Assembly (NCBI GenBank): GCA_013397865.1 | Contig: VZTI01002590.1 | Location: 139,553-203,552, forward strand | Length of the DNA: 64,000 nucleotides | Direction: 5' to 3' | Source: Struthidea cinerea | Taxonomy: Eukaryota > Chordata > Aves > Passeriformes > Corcoracidae | In this document: in pieces, positions 11,601-25,936 of the stretch | Layout: each line of letters begins with the position of its first letter | Numbering within the stretch: position 1 is the first letter of the stretch | The notes under the pieces: generated by a model | The model's database searches: none | Told to the model about the DNA's origin: nothing | Seen by the model: the letters and a program-made list of their open reading frames with translations, nothing else | Program-made: the position numbers and the translations under genes

Positions 11601-14600
11601 TGGGTTAAGATTAAGGATTAAAAATCAATAGGAAAGTGAAAATTAAAGATTTAGATAACCATTTAAGAATGGGTTTGGGATAAGTTGAATCTGATAAAAT
11701 GGCAGAATGTATTAGATTTATTTAAAAAATACTTAAATTAATATTTTTAAAAATATATACTACAACATATATATAAAAACATACATATAAAGCACAAATA
11801 AACTGTTAAGTGGTTGGGAAATGCTGGGGTAACTGGCCATTTCCTATATTATTATTTCTGTAAAATAAAATTTTAGTATTTTAGATATTGATTTTTTTCC
11901 CCTTGATTGTCAGTGATATAATGTTGTGCAAATTATTTTTGTCTCTGAAAGAACAACTTATTTTGTGTAAGATTTAACATTTCATGCATTGCTTGTTACC
12001 AAGCATTATCATGTCAGAATAGTAAATTGAATTTTCTTCCCCATCATTACATAATTTTAATTAAGGGACACAATCCTTCCATACACATGACTCCACCTAA
12101 ACTGATTTTATTGATAGTTACCATGCCCTACCAGGTGCAACAACGCCGTAAGAAACAAATTCATGAACTGTCCCTTACAGAGAAGGCCAATAAGCAAAAC
12201 CAAAACAAACCAACCAAACAAAATGACAACAAAAACCCAACAAAAATGTACCAGAATAATGCAGGCTTCGCCAAGAAATTCACATACCTTCTCCAAAGAA
12301 ATACTTCTGATCATTATTGCCTGCATCTAACACTGTGATGGCATCAGAGCTAGCTAGTCTTGGAGAATGCTGTTAATTTCCTTATAACAGTGGAAAATTC
12401 ATTGTTTAAGCACCTTTCACCAATCTGAGTGTATCCATTTCCTTTCCTCTTTGCAGAGGGAATAAGCCCAGCATCACTTTTGCTGTTAAAGAGTTTACAC
12501 CCAGAAAGCCTCCAACTTCTTCTCTTAGATCTTGACAACTGTTCCATTTTTGGTCCTTCTCATGATAGGGCTCCAAACCTTAGTGCCTGTGCGTTTGATT
12601 TAATGACTTCACACAAACATGGGAGAATTAAAGCTACAAACACTCCCAATCTGCATTGCTGTACCTCAGCACTGCTCCTGGCAGCATCCTGATGAGAGGT
12701 TCAAGGAAAACAAACACATGTGCCTACTCCTGAAGTGAAATAATGCCTGAGAAAGTATTCTTTACAATCAGCTGTATATGAGTGTAAAAAGTCTGTCACC
12801 TCTGCAGAGTAAACGTGGTGTGCTACACATATGAAAAAAAATGGAGCAGACAACACACACCTTCTGGACAAAGGCAGTGATACATCAGAGAGTCCAAAAA
12901 GCTTGTGACCCATATGGTATTTGCTAGGCCATGTTCATCATCAATATGTCAAATAAAAAATTAGACACACAAAAGTATGATAAAATGCTATCAGAGTTCA
13001 ATAAAACCACTTTAAAGTACATGTTTATAAAAAAGCTTTTATTCACCCGTTCCTATGCCAACTGTGAGTGGTAAGGTCAGCTGATATTCACAAAAAGTTA
13101 TTCTGTCTTCAGTGTTGCTAGCATATCTTACCTGTTAGTGTGCATATAAGTAGAAAGTTCAAAATTATACTGATTATATGGAATTTTTACTATGAGGTTG
13201 GATGGCCTTAGTCAATCACAAACAAGTTATCAGTACAAAAAGGAGCATCTCTTTCAAGTACAGAGACCTACATCCTCAATGCAGGATTAAAAATTTATTA
13301 ATTCCTTTTGTAAGTCTATGAAGACAAGACCTTAAAAGGCAGTTGGAAACAATAAAATAGCTTTCAAATATTGAAAGAAAATAATATGTTTAAGAACATA
13401 AATATTGTCTCATGTATATGATTTCTTTTTCTACTCATGTTGCAGAGTGGTTGCAGTTCACAAAATCCTGCATATTGCAACACTTAAACCATATATTTTA
13501 ACGCTTGTATCTGACTTCATCAGTGACTTATATAAAAATAGAGACTTCAAAAATAAACATGACTATTTTCAGCACTGTTCTTGGACAGAGAGTGCTTTAT
13601 GCCTTCACAACACTTCTCTGCTAAGGCATACCTTACTTGAGAAATGCTGCTTTAACAGTTTTTCCTCTGTGATAAAATGAATCTACTTGATCTAGACATA
13701 AAATTAAATAAAGCCAGCTAAAATGAAGATATTCTTAACAATGACATCAATTAATTCAGTACATTTTAGATTTTAGGAGTAGAAAATAGAAAATTGCAGG
13801 CTTTGATTTCGAAAACTCAATCAACAGGCATCAACCAGCCTGAACTTAATTCTATTTATATTGACTTATCCCCTTCATAACTTGATTGAAATGCAAAAGT
13901 TTTCTCCATAAGAAAATGTCTCTTTCCCCTATGTATAGGCCTAAATTATGGGATATCTCCCAACACCTCAGCTAGTTCTGCTACACTCTGATGAGTACAT
14001 TATTTTCCTGTTTAGATGCAGCGGGGGCAGGGGAAGAGGAGAAGAAAGATGCAGACAAAAGCTATAGCAATTAATTTAAGATGTTAAATCCAGAGTTTCA
14101 CAGTTGTAACCGTGGATTCTTCTTTTTTTTTTAATGTACAGTTTAAAAACTATGACAAAGCATTTTGGTGCTGCAGCCAATCCTTTGCGTTCCTCACCCC
14201 CTCACGCCTTTGGAGCCCTCCAAGATGTCAAATGCACTTGGTCAAGTAGCAAAATAAACACCTTTGGCAATCCCTTTCTCACTTGCTGAAAAATGCTTTT
14301 ATTTTATTCTGTCTTAGATAGTTGCTTCTAGATAGGAACTCTCCTCAAACTGAGGTACAGCTACACATTGAACCTAAAAGCAGCTTATTTGAAAACTTAC
14401 CCAGCTCTCCTTACTAAACACCTGCTAACATGCACAGGAATAAGGGACTAAGATGATTCAGAAATTCCAGCAGTTCTACCGTTAACTTTTAACCTGATAA
14501 CTTCTACTGGTATCTATGTGCAAAGCAAAGCGAAAAAGAAATTAATTTCAACTATGATGAGACTGGGGCAGAAGACTCTCATACAATTCAGTGCATGTGA

Positions 14601-17600
14601 TATAAGTAATTTTTTTCAGAAAGGAAAAGAAAATAGACTAATGTGAATCTTATACCACATCTGCAATGTTACCATGTCCTGAAGAAAAACAAAATGGAGT
14701 AGCATTATGGCATTATTGATTAATTGGAACTACTGGGGTATAGAAAATGTCTCTTGTTTTAAATAAATTATGCATATATCTTAATTACTTCTGGTAATGA
14801 TGGCATATCTCAATCCTAACAATTGCCGTAGAGCAAAACTAACAAGGAAATCTGCATGTCTGTCATGTAGCTTTAAACGGATATTTGTAACATTATAAAA
14901 GGAATTATTAAATCCATTAAAGAGTCTATCTCATAAGTATTTACCAAACACTGCTCAGGCCATGAACAGTCAGTAGGATTTTGGGGGGAGATAGTTTCAG
15001 TTAGCCAAGAGAGATAGCCATTATCAGTATTAAGAATCATGAAATACACACAAATGTTTACATTACATTTTGGAATGAGAAAAATCAGAACACTGGAAAA
15101 TCTACATCCTAGACTGGTTTTCAGCAAGTATTTTAAAATGGTGTTTAGAATTTTATAAGAGTTTAACTGGAAAATACTTTTGCAATTGACTGATATGTGT
15201 TACCTTCCAGTAGACAAAAAATACTTGAAGTTTTTATATGCTAACTACAGAATACATAAATCCAGAGGAGTTAGACATTTCTTGCATTGATCTTGTAATT
15301 TTTCACAGCTAAAAAACACACAGACATTATACATGTCATACTTCAGTGAATATCTACTTGACATGTCAGAAAATTAAACTTGTACACAGTCCTGCTTTCC
15401 TGTAGCTATAATGTCCAGTTGTGACAGGCTCTACTGATTTTGTTAAACCAGTATCACGTACTCAAATTCAGCCACACAGCAGGAAGTACCCAAAAGAATA
15501 GAAGGATTTTCAAATAATTTTTTCCTCAAAATAGAATTTCAAAATCATGTTTCTTGGACAGCAATAGGCTATAGAGGTGAAACAGTGGCAATAGTGGCAG
15601 AACTAGTATGACACAATTGTCTGGAAGTCAGACTACTTAAGAACAGATTTTGGTCAATGCCAACTTATTCAATGGTTGATTTATTAAGACTACAGAAGTG
15701 CCGCAATCTTAGATAGCATTTATGCTGCCTAAGGGCATGAAGCTTTAGGGCTGTCTTGAGTATGTATGTGTAACTTCTGAGTGATCACCAAGAAACAATT
15801 AATGTTAGATAAAGCTCAGAAATGTTGGAATACACACTATTGACACTTGAATTGACAAAACCATTTTGAAATTGACTGCTGATTTGTGATGCTAACTTTC
15901 CAGATACTTATGCCAGCTTCATCTGTTAGATCATGTTGACATAAAGTTTAGAAAATAAACTAAAAATAGCATTAAGTATCACATTCATAATGAATGCAAA
16001 TAGCTTCAAAGAGCAAAGTCCTAAACCTTAAGTAGGTACACCTTCAAGAAATGTTAAAAAGTTACCTAATTATTTTCCATCTTTAATCTACAATTATAGA
16101 GATAAGGCCATAAACAATAACAATAGGTTTTGTCACTTAGGCTGATTTTGTTACTTCAAGACATAGATTTGTTTCTTTAAATGATGTGAATTAAATTGCT
16201 GTCCATCCAGCAGTTTTGAAAGCTAATTAAATATGCCCAAATAGATAATTCAGCACTCACACTGTACATCTTCAAATTTTCTTCCTTCTCTACCTTTGTG
16301 TGGATACTCAGATGCATCCACAAAAACAAAAAACAAAACAAACAAACAAAAAAACAAAACAAAACAAAAAAAAAAACAAAANNNNNNNNNNNNNNNNCAA
16401 AAAAAAACAAAAAAAAAAAAAAAAAAACCCAAAAAACAAAACAAACAAACAACAACAACAACAACAAAAAAAACCCCTCCAACCATGAGTGATGTTGACA
16501 TTCTGAATTGTAGACAAGAGATGAACATCATAATCTCTTCAAAAAGTACTGCTATTTAGGGCCAGATCACTCTGCAGAAGGTCTTTTCCCTTATTATTTA
16601 ATGCAATAATATTGCCAAGTAATTTTTGACACCAAAATCCACACCATGTAATTTATTCCGCTAATAAATCACAATATGCTACAGCAGAGAAAATAAGATG
16701 GTAATTAGATGCCCTGTTTTCCAAATAACTGGGTAATTATAAAGAAGAAAATATTATGATAGTAGAATGCTCAGTTGAGTCTGAAAGCAGAGACCACTTG
16801 GTGCTACGCTGTGCACGATTTTTTAACCATAGGCTGGTGGTCTTTTTTCCATCTGAACCATACTGAGACCATAGTGAGAAAAACCTGTGGCATGGCTAAG
16901 ACCACGTTTGTGTAACTACATAATTTTAAGACAAATTTCTAACGCTGCTTTACTCCATGTTGCAACAAGAGTTTTCGCTCCTATGTGACGAGGTAAAGAT
17001 AGCGAGTTTCACTTTTAAACTTGAAAATGCAATTTAGATCACTTCACTAAAGTTTATAACAGATAATGAAAAATGGCAGAGAAAAATATTTTCTGTAAAG
17101 ATGCCACTCACCATATGGGATTTTTAAACTTAATTCTATTAGAATATTACAGCTTTGCAGTGATGAGAGTGAATACTGTACAGAATCAACAAGGAAATAT
17201 GAGGGAAGACCAATACGATTTAGAAAAACTCAAAATAGGACAGCAAACTGGTCCACTTATATAAAAAAGGCTATGGATTGTCTTCACTTAAATTACCACA
17301 AAACAGCATGCATTCATCTTAGACAGAGAAGGTAAAGTGCATTTCAAAATGCATCTATAAAATTAGCTCTTCTTGAGCTATATCAAAGACAATATCAATC
17401 TTCAGTGGTTATTGTCCCATTTTTCCTATAACCTTATCTTAAATCAGACAAAAAATTAAAGGATTTTAGATACACTTAAACTGTTTGGAACACATTTTCT
17501 AATAGGAATTCCCAGGTTGATGGATGCTGGAAAATAGGTGTAAACCTATTTATGTGATTCTCTTCCCAGAGTTCCTCATTCATTCTCATGCTTTTTGCAG

Positions 17601-20600
17601 ACCACAGTCAAAAAAGCCCAGTCTTTAGCTATGCTGTGTAAACTTATTAGTTTAAAAAGGTGCTGCTGCCAATGTCAGAAATGTTAAATGGTGTCACAGT
17701 ATCACCTCTGTCCTGTTCTTAAGAGACCCAAAGTGCACAGGTGAATTGGATACTAATCCATCACTGTACAGTTCTTTTGTCCATTAGGTATTTTCCTGTT
17801 TTGTTTTTCTAATGTCTTTTCTCTCTTTTATTTCTCTCTCTCTCTCTTTCTCCACTCATTCTCGAAATAATGAAGAATTAGTTTGCCTCTTCTTCGCAAC
17901 CTTTACTTGTTTATTTAACCCAAGAAACAAGGTTATCCTTATTTAAGCAAGGATAAGAGAAGAAAAGCACTTAATTCCAGCATCAGTGTTTGTGAAAACA
18001 GTCGAAAATAACACCTGAAAACAATGGTAGCACATTACCATTGAAGTGGCCATATTATTTCAATGCAGACAGATCATCAGGACACCAAGTCCTGTGTTTA
18101 TCTAATGGTGACATATTTATTTAAATTAATGTTTGATTTATATTTTAGAAAATATCTCAATATATATAAACATTTTAATGGTAAAAAAAACTTTAAATTT
18201 TATTAAACTTACTAAATAGAGCTTCACAGGGAAATATTAACTGAAAATTGCAAGATGCTCTTAAAAGTCTGAAAGCAAACAAACTCTTGAATTTCATATG
18301 TAAATTTGATCAGTCCTTAACCTAGTTCCAGAAGTTGATCACATACTCTCTCACCTGAAGTGATTATCCAGTTAGGAGACAGGCATTTTGAATTTCTGAA
18401 TGCTTTACAGGATCTTAAAGAGAATAATGTCTTTTATCTGGAAAAATGAAGTAAGTACTAAGGGTGCTGGTATTTTATCCATGTTGCAGGTAACTATCAA
18501 ACTTCTCAGTCTAAACCACTTACCTGATAAAAATAAATACAAGTTTTGTATAACTATGTTCCTTATTCATTCGTGATCAAAACATAGTTTAATTGGTATG
18601 AAAATGAAAATTCTGTACGGTCAAAATCCAGGCCCAAATATTTCAGCAGCAAAATGATGATAAATTTCAATAGAATGCTTGTGTGTGTCACCAATAAAAT
18701 TACTGAAATTACTTTGGAAAGCCTATTTTTTTTTGCTTGTTTATACAACAATAGACACATAATTTTGACAGATTGCAAGAGGTTCTCTTGTCCAAAAAAT
18801 ACTCTTAGTATGTCCAGCATGCATAGTTCAGCCAAGAGAGGAAAGCTGAAAGACCACCATGTATAACAGCAGAAAGAATGTTGAGTATCTTGATAAAATA
18901 TGGTAATAGGACATATATGAAATAAGAATTCACAGTGTAGGCCCTGCGTCTGTATTCGTCTAGAAAATGTTCTCTAATGATAAAGGCCTTCAGCACTCTA
19001 CACCCAGAGTAATTTCTGTCAGCTCAGGAAAATCTAAACTAAGCCATGACACAAACTTGCTCATAGACAGTTGAAATGAAAACATCGGGGAAAAAATCTA
19101 GAAAACAGACATTAGGATAATTCAACTAAATTTAATCAACATATCAACAACTGATATTGATCCTGACTTGAATTAAATGATCCAAATCTAGCTTTTTCTC
19201 AGCAACAGAAAACTGTTTTCAACACCCAGGAATAGTGACTAAACTGTTGCAAAAAACCAGTATAGCTGAAGATTTAGGTTTAGTCTGTAGCAGAGGGAAT
19301 TGACAACTTTTCTCAAAAAATACTGTGTGACTGCCAAGGCTTAATGATATCAGATTCTGCACAGGTACTTTAAAATAATTGTCCCTTAAGCTCTCTACAC
19401 GCAATTTTAATATTCAAAAATTGCATGCTGCATTAGGATTAAACTGTAAAAAGCTTTTGTTTTTGAAGAGTATCTTAAACTGTCATGAACTTCTGTGGGA
19501 TTTAGTGGTTAATTGCAATTTTAAAAAGTTACAGTAAAATATTCCACTCTTTTTAATAAGTTATTCAGATTTTGCTACTGGTTACTACCAACTGATTTTC
19601 TGCCCACTATTTATTTTGCCACATATGAATAAAGACACTGTGTGAGAGAAGAAACTTGAAAGACAAGAACTCCAAAATTTTTTTCCACTCAATGTAGTTT
19701 TAGGTTGTATGCAGTTGCATTTATGTATTTGTGTACCATGTTTAATCTGTGAATGCAATAAACCCACCTTTTTCCCTATAGAACGTCACATGTTACTCAG
19801 TGAGAATTTTCACACAGAGAACCACTATATACCAAACTGATTAACGTCTCAAAAATGTCAGTAAACAGAACATGCACGTTTGAGGTGATATATCACACTC
19901 TATTCTCAAAAGTGGTGACAGGAAATCCCTTTTTCTAAATATACACCAATATATATTTGTCAATTAGTTGTTGGATATTTACTGCAAAGTATTTGTGGGA
20001 TAACAAGGATTTTGCAACGATCTACCATTCTAGAGAGCACATATCCTTCTAAGGTCATGGTTCTATATCCTTCTGACAGGTCTTCCCAACAAATACTGGG
20101 GAAAAGTAAACTCCAGAGGAGCACGATAATTCTAATTTCACACTTTGATATCAAAAATGTATTAGCTCCAACAAAGGTAAGAAATGCAAATCTGTCATTA
20201 AGCAAGATAATTAAAGGTTTTCTTCAGTGCAGTCTTGCTATATTTATTCAATGAAGCATAATGAATTGCAAGATACACAGTAAAACTAAACCCTCACTGA
20301 TTTATAATAACAACTTTCAGTTGTTAAATAACTCTTATTGAATACATCATAAATTATAAATTAAAAATGAAGCAGTTTTCTATTTCTTTTGCTTTAAAGA
20401 AAAAATCAATTTTGTATTTTCATTGTATGGTTTTATTCAGTTGTTGGTTAACATAGAAAACCTCTGTGGAAGTTATTTTTGATGGTATATGCATGTGTTC
20501 AAGTGAATAGTTTGAATTTTCATTTTTCTTTTGCATTTTAAAGTCTTGCACAAACAATTAATGAATCCTCACAACATCCCTGTGAGGTAGGTACTTAAGC

Positions 20601-22622
20601 TGTTTAAGAAAAAGAAAAAAACCCTCGAGAAATTCACGGTTGTACTAATTCAGCAAAGTCAAAACAGTAACAATAATGAGGCCATTGCACTTCCCACTCT
20701 GATTTGGATCGTGAAAATATATTGCCTCTCCCAAGTCTCAGTAGCTTCTGTATAAATTATAAAATATTTCATATGAATATCACCTTAGTAATTGTCAACA
20801 GAGCAAGATTTTTTCATGAGAAATGAGAAGGATACAGTAATTGTCCTGTGTACATGCAAATTTCACTGGATAACCTTATTTCCTAGATAAATACTAAGTA
20901 GTAGCCTTCTTGCATGAAATATTTGAGAATATTAAAAATTTAACCTTTCAAGGTTATAAATATAGTATATAATTATATATTTTAAGAATAAAAACATAGG
21001 TAATGGTTACATGAATTTAAAAAGTTGGTGAGTGTGTTGATCTGAGCAATTCAAAAACATACTGGTGCATCTACCTTACATATTTGAAAGAAAAATATGC
21101 TAAAATAAAGTTTATTGATCTTCTAGTAAAATTTTATAATAGATATATTCATACCCTATCATGGTAGGTGGTGGGTGACATAAAAAGCACATTGACAGCA
21201 GAATGTTTTTATATAATTTGCATGCACAATCTGATTTCTTACTTGATTATCAAAGGAACAAATATATTCATTAAAAAAAAGCCAACTCATTTACAAGACA
21301 AAGTGAATCTCGCTCTAGCTCCATGTCAATATAAACAATTTACGACTGATTACATCCATCAAGTTTAATATAAACCATAGTAATCTGAATAGTGTAATCA
21401 GATGGAACAAGATTTAATAACATACAAACCAAAGTTAATGTTTCTCTGATTGCTTCCATTAACTGCATAACTATCCAAAGTATTAGTTTTACATATACAT
21501 TATGTAACTTAATATTAGAAAAGTTAAAAATACACAATATGGTACATTATATAGAACACCATATTTATCAAAAGTTTATACAAATTGCTGATTTTTGGAA
21601 ATTTTTCCCTTCTTTAAAACATAGTTTAGCATATATTAATTAAAAATAACACTTCGCATATTTAAATTTTCATTATCCTCTCAGTATGTTCCCTCTGCAA
21701 TCTAGGTGCATTTAAAAATAAATAAAATTACATTTTGATGAAACACCCTTTTACCACTAGCACCTTAGGATTACAGAAAGCTCATAAAGCAACAACTTCC
21801 TTGAAAGCAAATCTCATCTTTCTTCATATAAAATCAAAAGCCCAGAAGACAATGAGCAGAGTAGTAAGAATGGCAAGAAAAATTGTCATGTAAGTGCAAA
21901 ACCGCTGCTAAACTTCCAAATGGGTAACACTCAATACATATTTTGTTCATAAATCTGGAATAATGACAGTTTATTTCCCTTTTATTTACCCAGTTATTGC
22001 AGCATGTATAAACCATACCAATAATCGTATTTTATATACAACTAAATAACTCAAAATCAGAGGACATGAAGATGGTTCGTAAAATTATGTTTGCATCCTG
22101 TCAAATTTAAAGTTACATTTTCTTACAAAAACTTCTTTGAGAATTCAAGAATTTGAAGAAGAGGACACATATATATAGCGTCATAAGAACTTTTTGAATC
22201 ACTTCCTAAAGTGAGTACAACATGTTATGGACAAATTAAAAAACCAATTAAAATTGGCATGGGATGGGTAGTTTGAAAAAGACAACTTTTGTGTTTTACA
22301 TGTTCAGTGAACAAAATAGATGCATGGCAAACTAATGTTTTCAAACTGATAAGTGTTATGGAAAATTATGAGGCAACAGAAAAAAACACGAATTTTTCAT
22401 TGCTGAGTTTTTTGTAATTGACTGATTTAACTTAAGGGCAATTTTATGACCAAAGCAGATCACTATTGTATTAGAGTATATAAAGCTTCCCCCAGTTGCA
22501 GACAATAGGGCTTTTCTTATTAATATCTGAAGAGTTGACACTGACCCTGACGCTCTCATTGTTAGTAGGATGCTGTTAGTAGTAGCAGTTGCAAACATAT
22601 GGGTTTGCCAGTAACAACTCAC
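8658..22622 (-). other. DMD: DMD intron 41
   Basis: The largest complete intron in the window (13,965 bp). It is AT-rich, with a 15-base poly-A near 11128-11142, a short TA run near 9270-9283, a TC-rich patch near 17826-17850, and an A/C-rich tract holding a 16-base gap (16382-16397). I recognise no transposon body, RNA gene or conserved coding segment. Open frames such as those at 12027-12692 and 18563-18996 overlap on both strands and look like chance frames. Confidence 0.88.
16318..16476 (+). repeat. A/C-rich low-complexity tract with assembly gap
   Basis: The plus strand is almost wholly A with scattered C (AAAAC, AAAC and AAC units, ending in a run of CAA trinucleotides). Bases 16382-16397 are N, a gap of unknown true length. 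The dystrophin sense strand is therefore a T/G-rich run. The frames that run through it translate to meaningless K/N/Q or F/V/C strings. Confidence 0.9.
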
Positions 22623-22805
22623 AATTTGTGCATAGTTGAGTCTTCGAAACTGAGCAAATTTGCTCTCAAAATCTTGCCAGCGCTTGCTGAGCTGTATCAG
22701 GGTTGGCTCCACTGCTTTTGCAGCCCCATCCTTAGACAGGCGTTCAGCCTGCCTGTGCACCGCATTCAGATCTTCCTTCTTCTTCTCCAATTCTCCACCA
22801 ATCTC
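22623..22805 (-). CDS. DMD: Dystrophin exon 41 (183 bp, spectrin repeat 15)
   Basis: The 61 codons begin EIGGELEKKKEDLNAVHRQA and end SKFAQFRRLNYAQI, against human about 1914-1974 (EIDRELQKKKEELNAVRRQA...SKFAQFRRLNFAQI). The motifs DGAA, AVEPT and IQLSKRW are retained, the tryptophan being the heptad-core residue near the end of a spectrin repeat. It covers most of repeat 15, part of the basic second actin-binding region. The donor is ATT|GTGAGT, a GTG rather than GTA donor. The acceptor is TCACTAG with a poor pyrimidine tract. The frame stays open past the donor for about 90 codons, but that extension has no dystrophin similarity. Confidence 0.97.
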
Positions 22806-23734
22806 CTAGTGAGCAAAACCAATACAGGGCCCAGGACAGTTAGCTAACTAGATCAATCAACTTAAAATTAGCAAAATACTTCTGTCAGAAAATCCATTTC
22901 CATTTTATTGTCACAAGTAAAATTTACAGCTACTTAATATCTTATTTTACATTTAAACAAAACAAAAATAACTGAAACTGAAGAACCTCTTTGGAGATGG
23001 GCTGTAGAGATCCTAAGAGCTACTTACACTCTGAAACTGTTAGCAAAGGCCAACAGTTTTGATGTTCAGATTCTTGCTAGTACACTGCAATGGGCAATTG
23101 GAGAAATTATTTTCTCAATAAGGGTCAGCATATTCAGGACAAATAGTGTTTGAACAGTTTACAAATACACTATTAGACTCTTTAATGTAATATTTAACTC
23201 CTATTGTACTCTGTGGGAAACTCAACAGAGAATGAAGCAAAGAAAGACGATGTAAAATAAACCAGGAAAACCTTTGACAGTATGTAAATAAATCTATAGA
23301 CTTTGACAGTGACATATGAATATGTTCTGATGAAAATGAATGTGCTAACATGAGATAGAGGTCATCCATATATCGGTAAGTCATTTGTTCATCTGGAACA
23401 AAGATACATAAAATCAATTACAATTTTTACTAGAAAACATTTGATGCTTCTTAATACATAGCACACTTTCTGTATTATTGACAAAACATTATATTTAGTG
23501 CGTTTCAAGTTATTTATCTAGCATTCTGTATAAGAAACAAATACAAAAGATAGTACAACAAAGAAATGCCAGCTTGAACACAGATAATTAGGGTTTGTTT
23601 TACTATAAATAGAAAAAAAAGAACAGAACTTATAATTTTCTGTAAGATAGGATTGTTTGTTGCATTTGCTGTCTATTGAATTAATAAACTATCACACAAA
23701 AAGATCTACCATTGCCAACCCAAAACAACATTAC
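22806..23734 (-). other. DMD: DMD intron 40
   Basis: The shortest complete intron (929 bp) in the window. It has donor AAG|GTAATG and acceptor CTCACTAG. It is unique AT-rich sequence and no repeat or extra exon is visible. Confidence 0.92.
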
Positions 23735-23887
23735 CTTTAGCTTCTGCTCATCTTTGTGGTCTGGCAGACTGGCTAACTTTTTCTCAATGTCATCCAGCCA
23801 TGTCATTAGGTCATCAGCCTGCCTCTTGTACTGATACCATTGATGAGAAATCTCTAAAGCCTTTTTTCTTCTTTGAGCTCTCAAGTC
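23735..23887 (-). CDS. DMD: Dystrophin exon 40 (153 bp, end of repeat 14 to repeat 15)
   Basis: The 51 codons begin DLRAQRRKKALEISHQWYQY and end LASLPDHKDEQKLK, against human about 1863-1913 (DLRSQRRKKALEISHQWYQY...LASLPEPRDERKIK). This is one of the best conserved exons here; the basic patch QRRKK and the aromatic run HQWYQYKRQADDL are identical in my recollection of human. The acceptor is GTGAACAG and the donor AAG|GTAATG. Phase is 0/0 and the length equals human exon 40. The basic patch lies in the stretch that binds F-actin electrostatically (repeats 11-17). Confidence 0.98.
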
Positions 23888-25798
23888 CTGTTCACAGTGC
23901 AGACATTATTAGAATATGAATTAAAGGCTTATAAAAGATGAACTGCCATGTGTGCACACTGAAGGGAAAGTAAGTGTACAAGGCTGCTAATTTTTTAATT
24001 AAATGTTGATATTTAAAGCAAGTATATGAGTCATTGAACATATTTACATCCGTTTAACAATTTTTTTGTTTGTTTTAAAGGAGGTTACCTATTTCAGTGT
24101 TGTTCACATGTTGAATAAACCACTGAGACAGTCACCAAAATTCAGACAAGTTAAGACTCTTACATAAATGTCAATATTTTATATAAAACACTTCTGCTCA
24201 GAATACTTACTGGACAGATGGAAACACAGCCCACTTAGGATCTAGCCAAAAGTGGGGCTTCTGTATTTTGTGGACTCCTGTGAATTTCTAGCCTACCTGA
24301 AAACTCTGCAGCTATTCAAATGAAAATCACTGCAATGCAGAAATGTTTGCAAAGACAGGTTTCCTTTTTCTAAATTAACTACCACGTACATAACAAATGT
24401 CTTGTGTTTATAACTGTGCTTTATAAAGTATTAAAAGTTCTCTTTAGCAGGAAGGTATACAATGTCTGTTTTTTTCCCTTATAAATGTTATAAAATATAC
24501 ATCTGCTTAATGTATACTCATGCAGAATTCAGAAAACTTTTTAATTACTATACTTTCTTATTATGAAGTAAATAAAAAAATTACTGATACATTTTATATA
24601 AAAATATTCAAATTAATTTGCCTCAACCACTCTTGATTTTTTTTTTTTTTCCCCACCAGGGTGAATGCCTTAACTGAGTCACCCAAAGGAAAATCTATCA
24701 CCATACCATAAAAAACAGCCAGAGACTATCTGGTCAATAACATAGTGCAACAAACACTGTTATTATTTCTCCAGCATAAAAATTATGAATTGCTTCCATT
24801 TAGCTTGGAACAGTCAAAGACACACCTAACAGATTTCAAGCTTCTTTTAAATGTGAACAAAACAACAGTATATTTTATCTATCCTTCCCCTGAATTCACA
24901 CAGATCTGCAAAAGCGTAAGAATTAGAATGAAATTCACAGGAAAGGAAAGAGGATGCATATAAATAAGTAATAATAAAATGTAAACGTGCCATGTTCCCC
25001 AAACCAAAGATGACTTAATCAAAATTATCGAAAGAAAGAAAAATTCTGCTTGCTGATGAGATAAAAATTCTTCTATAGTAGCCAGAGTCTATAGCTTCAG
25101 GTAGGTTACCAACATGACTCTCCAACTGTAAGATTCTATCTTTCATCACTTTTATTTGCCATGGAAAGATGACACTTCCAATTATATCTATTAGCTGGTT
25201 CAAATAGTTTGCACCATGTGTGTTTCTAGGAACAATATCATACAGTTTTACCTCCTGGATTCTGGCAACTCAGAATTTTCATATCCAGTTTTGGGTTTCA
25301 GCCTCTTAGCTACTATGTCTGTCGGTACTAGCACCTACCCTATTCTAGAGAGGTTGGAGCCAGTCTTCTAACCAAAAAATGTAGCATGTAAGCATTTTAC
25401 TGAAGGAGAAACCCACTTATTCATGGTCAGAAGTGTGTTATTCAACCGAGAATATAAGTTTGTGGGAACTGATTCTAAGTAAGGTCTTGACTGCTGTTGC
25501 AGTAATATAAAACACACATAATATGTGAAAAAAGGAATTATCAAAGAAATCAGTGTTGTCCCGTTGGCAATCAGACAGTTGTAATGCTGAGGATAAGACA
25601 GTACTTCTCAAACTGGAGATTGTAAGACACCTTTTGAAAGGCAGCAAGAGAACGGTATAAGAAAATACGTCTATAGCCAAATAGTTTTAAATTACTCATC
25701 TCTGAACAGTAATGACGACTCATTTAACAAAACAATGCCCTGAAATGAAGAAAAAAAAAGTTTTTAATAGCATGTGCTTATAACAGTAGCTCCTATAC
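23888..25798 (-). other. DMD: DMD intron 39
   Basis: Intron of 1,911 bp with donor AAG|GTATAG and acceptor GTGAACAG. It contains an oligo-T/C run near 24637-24655. Otherwise it is unique AT-rich sequence, and no gene or repeat body is recognised. Confidence 0.92.
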
Positions 25799-25936
25799 CT
25801 TGAGGGCATTATGTTTAGTCCGCAACAGCTGTTGTTTTGTCTTTATTTCCTCACGTTTTTTCTCATCTGTGACTCCCTTTTGCAGCCTCTCGCCCCTTTG
25901 CAGCAATTCTTTCACTGTGCTCTCATCCTCTTCACT
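25799..25936 (-). CDS. DMD: Dystrophin exon 39 (138 bp, spectrin repeat 14)
   Basis: The 46 codons begin SEEDESTVKELLQRGERLQK and end KTKQQLLRTKHNALK. Human exon 39 (about 1817-1862) reads NEDNEGTVKELLQRGDNLQQ and KIKQQLLQTKHNALK at the same places. The acidic start is the loop between helices of repeat 14; the rest is heptad coiled coil with KKREEIK conserved. The acceptor is AAATCAG, preceded by an oligo-T, and the donor is AAG|GTATAG, weaker than consensus at +4 to +6. Length and phase match human. No 60-residue open frame marks this exon because it lacks an internal ATG. Confidence 0.97.

Noticed and set aside
14164..14230. GC-rich patch in intron 41 as a promoter or retroposon
   Set aside because: Too short, with no CpG clustering or repeat match that I recognise.
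16177..16559. Several overlapping open frames of about 60-100 codons
   Set aside because: They translate low-complexity A/C repeats through an N gap.
22356..22622. Extension of exon 41's reading frame by about 90 codons
   Set aside because: It lies beyond a GTGAGT donor, has no dystrophin similarity, and human exon 41 ends at the same codon.
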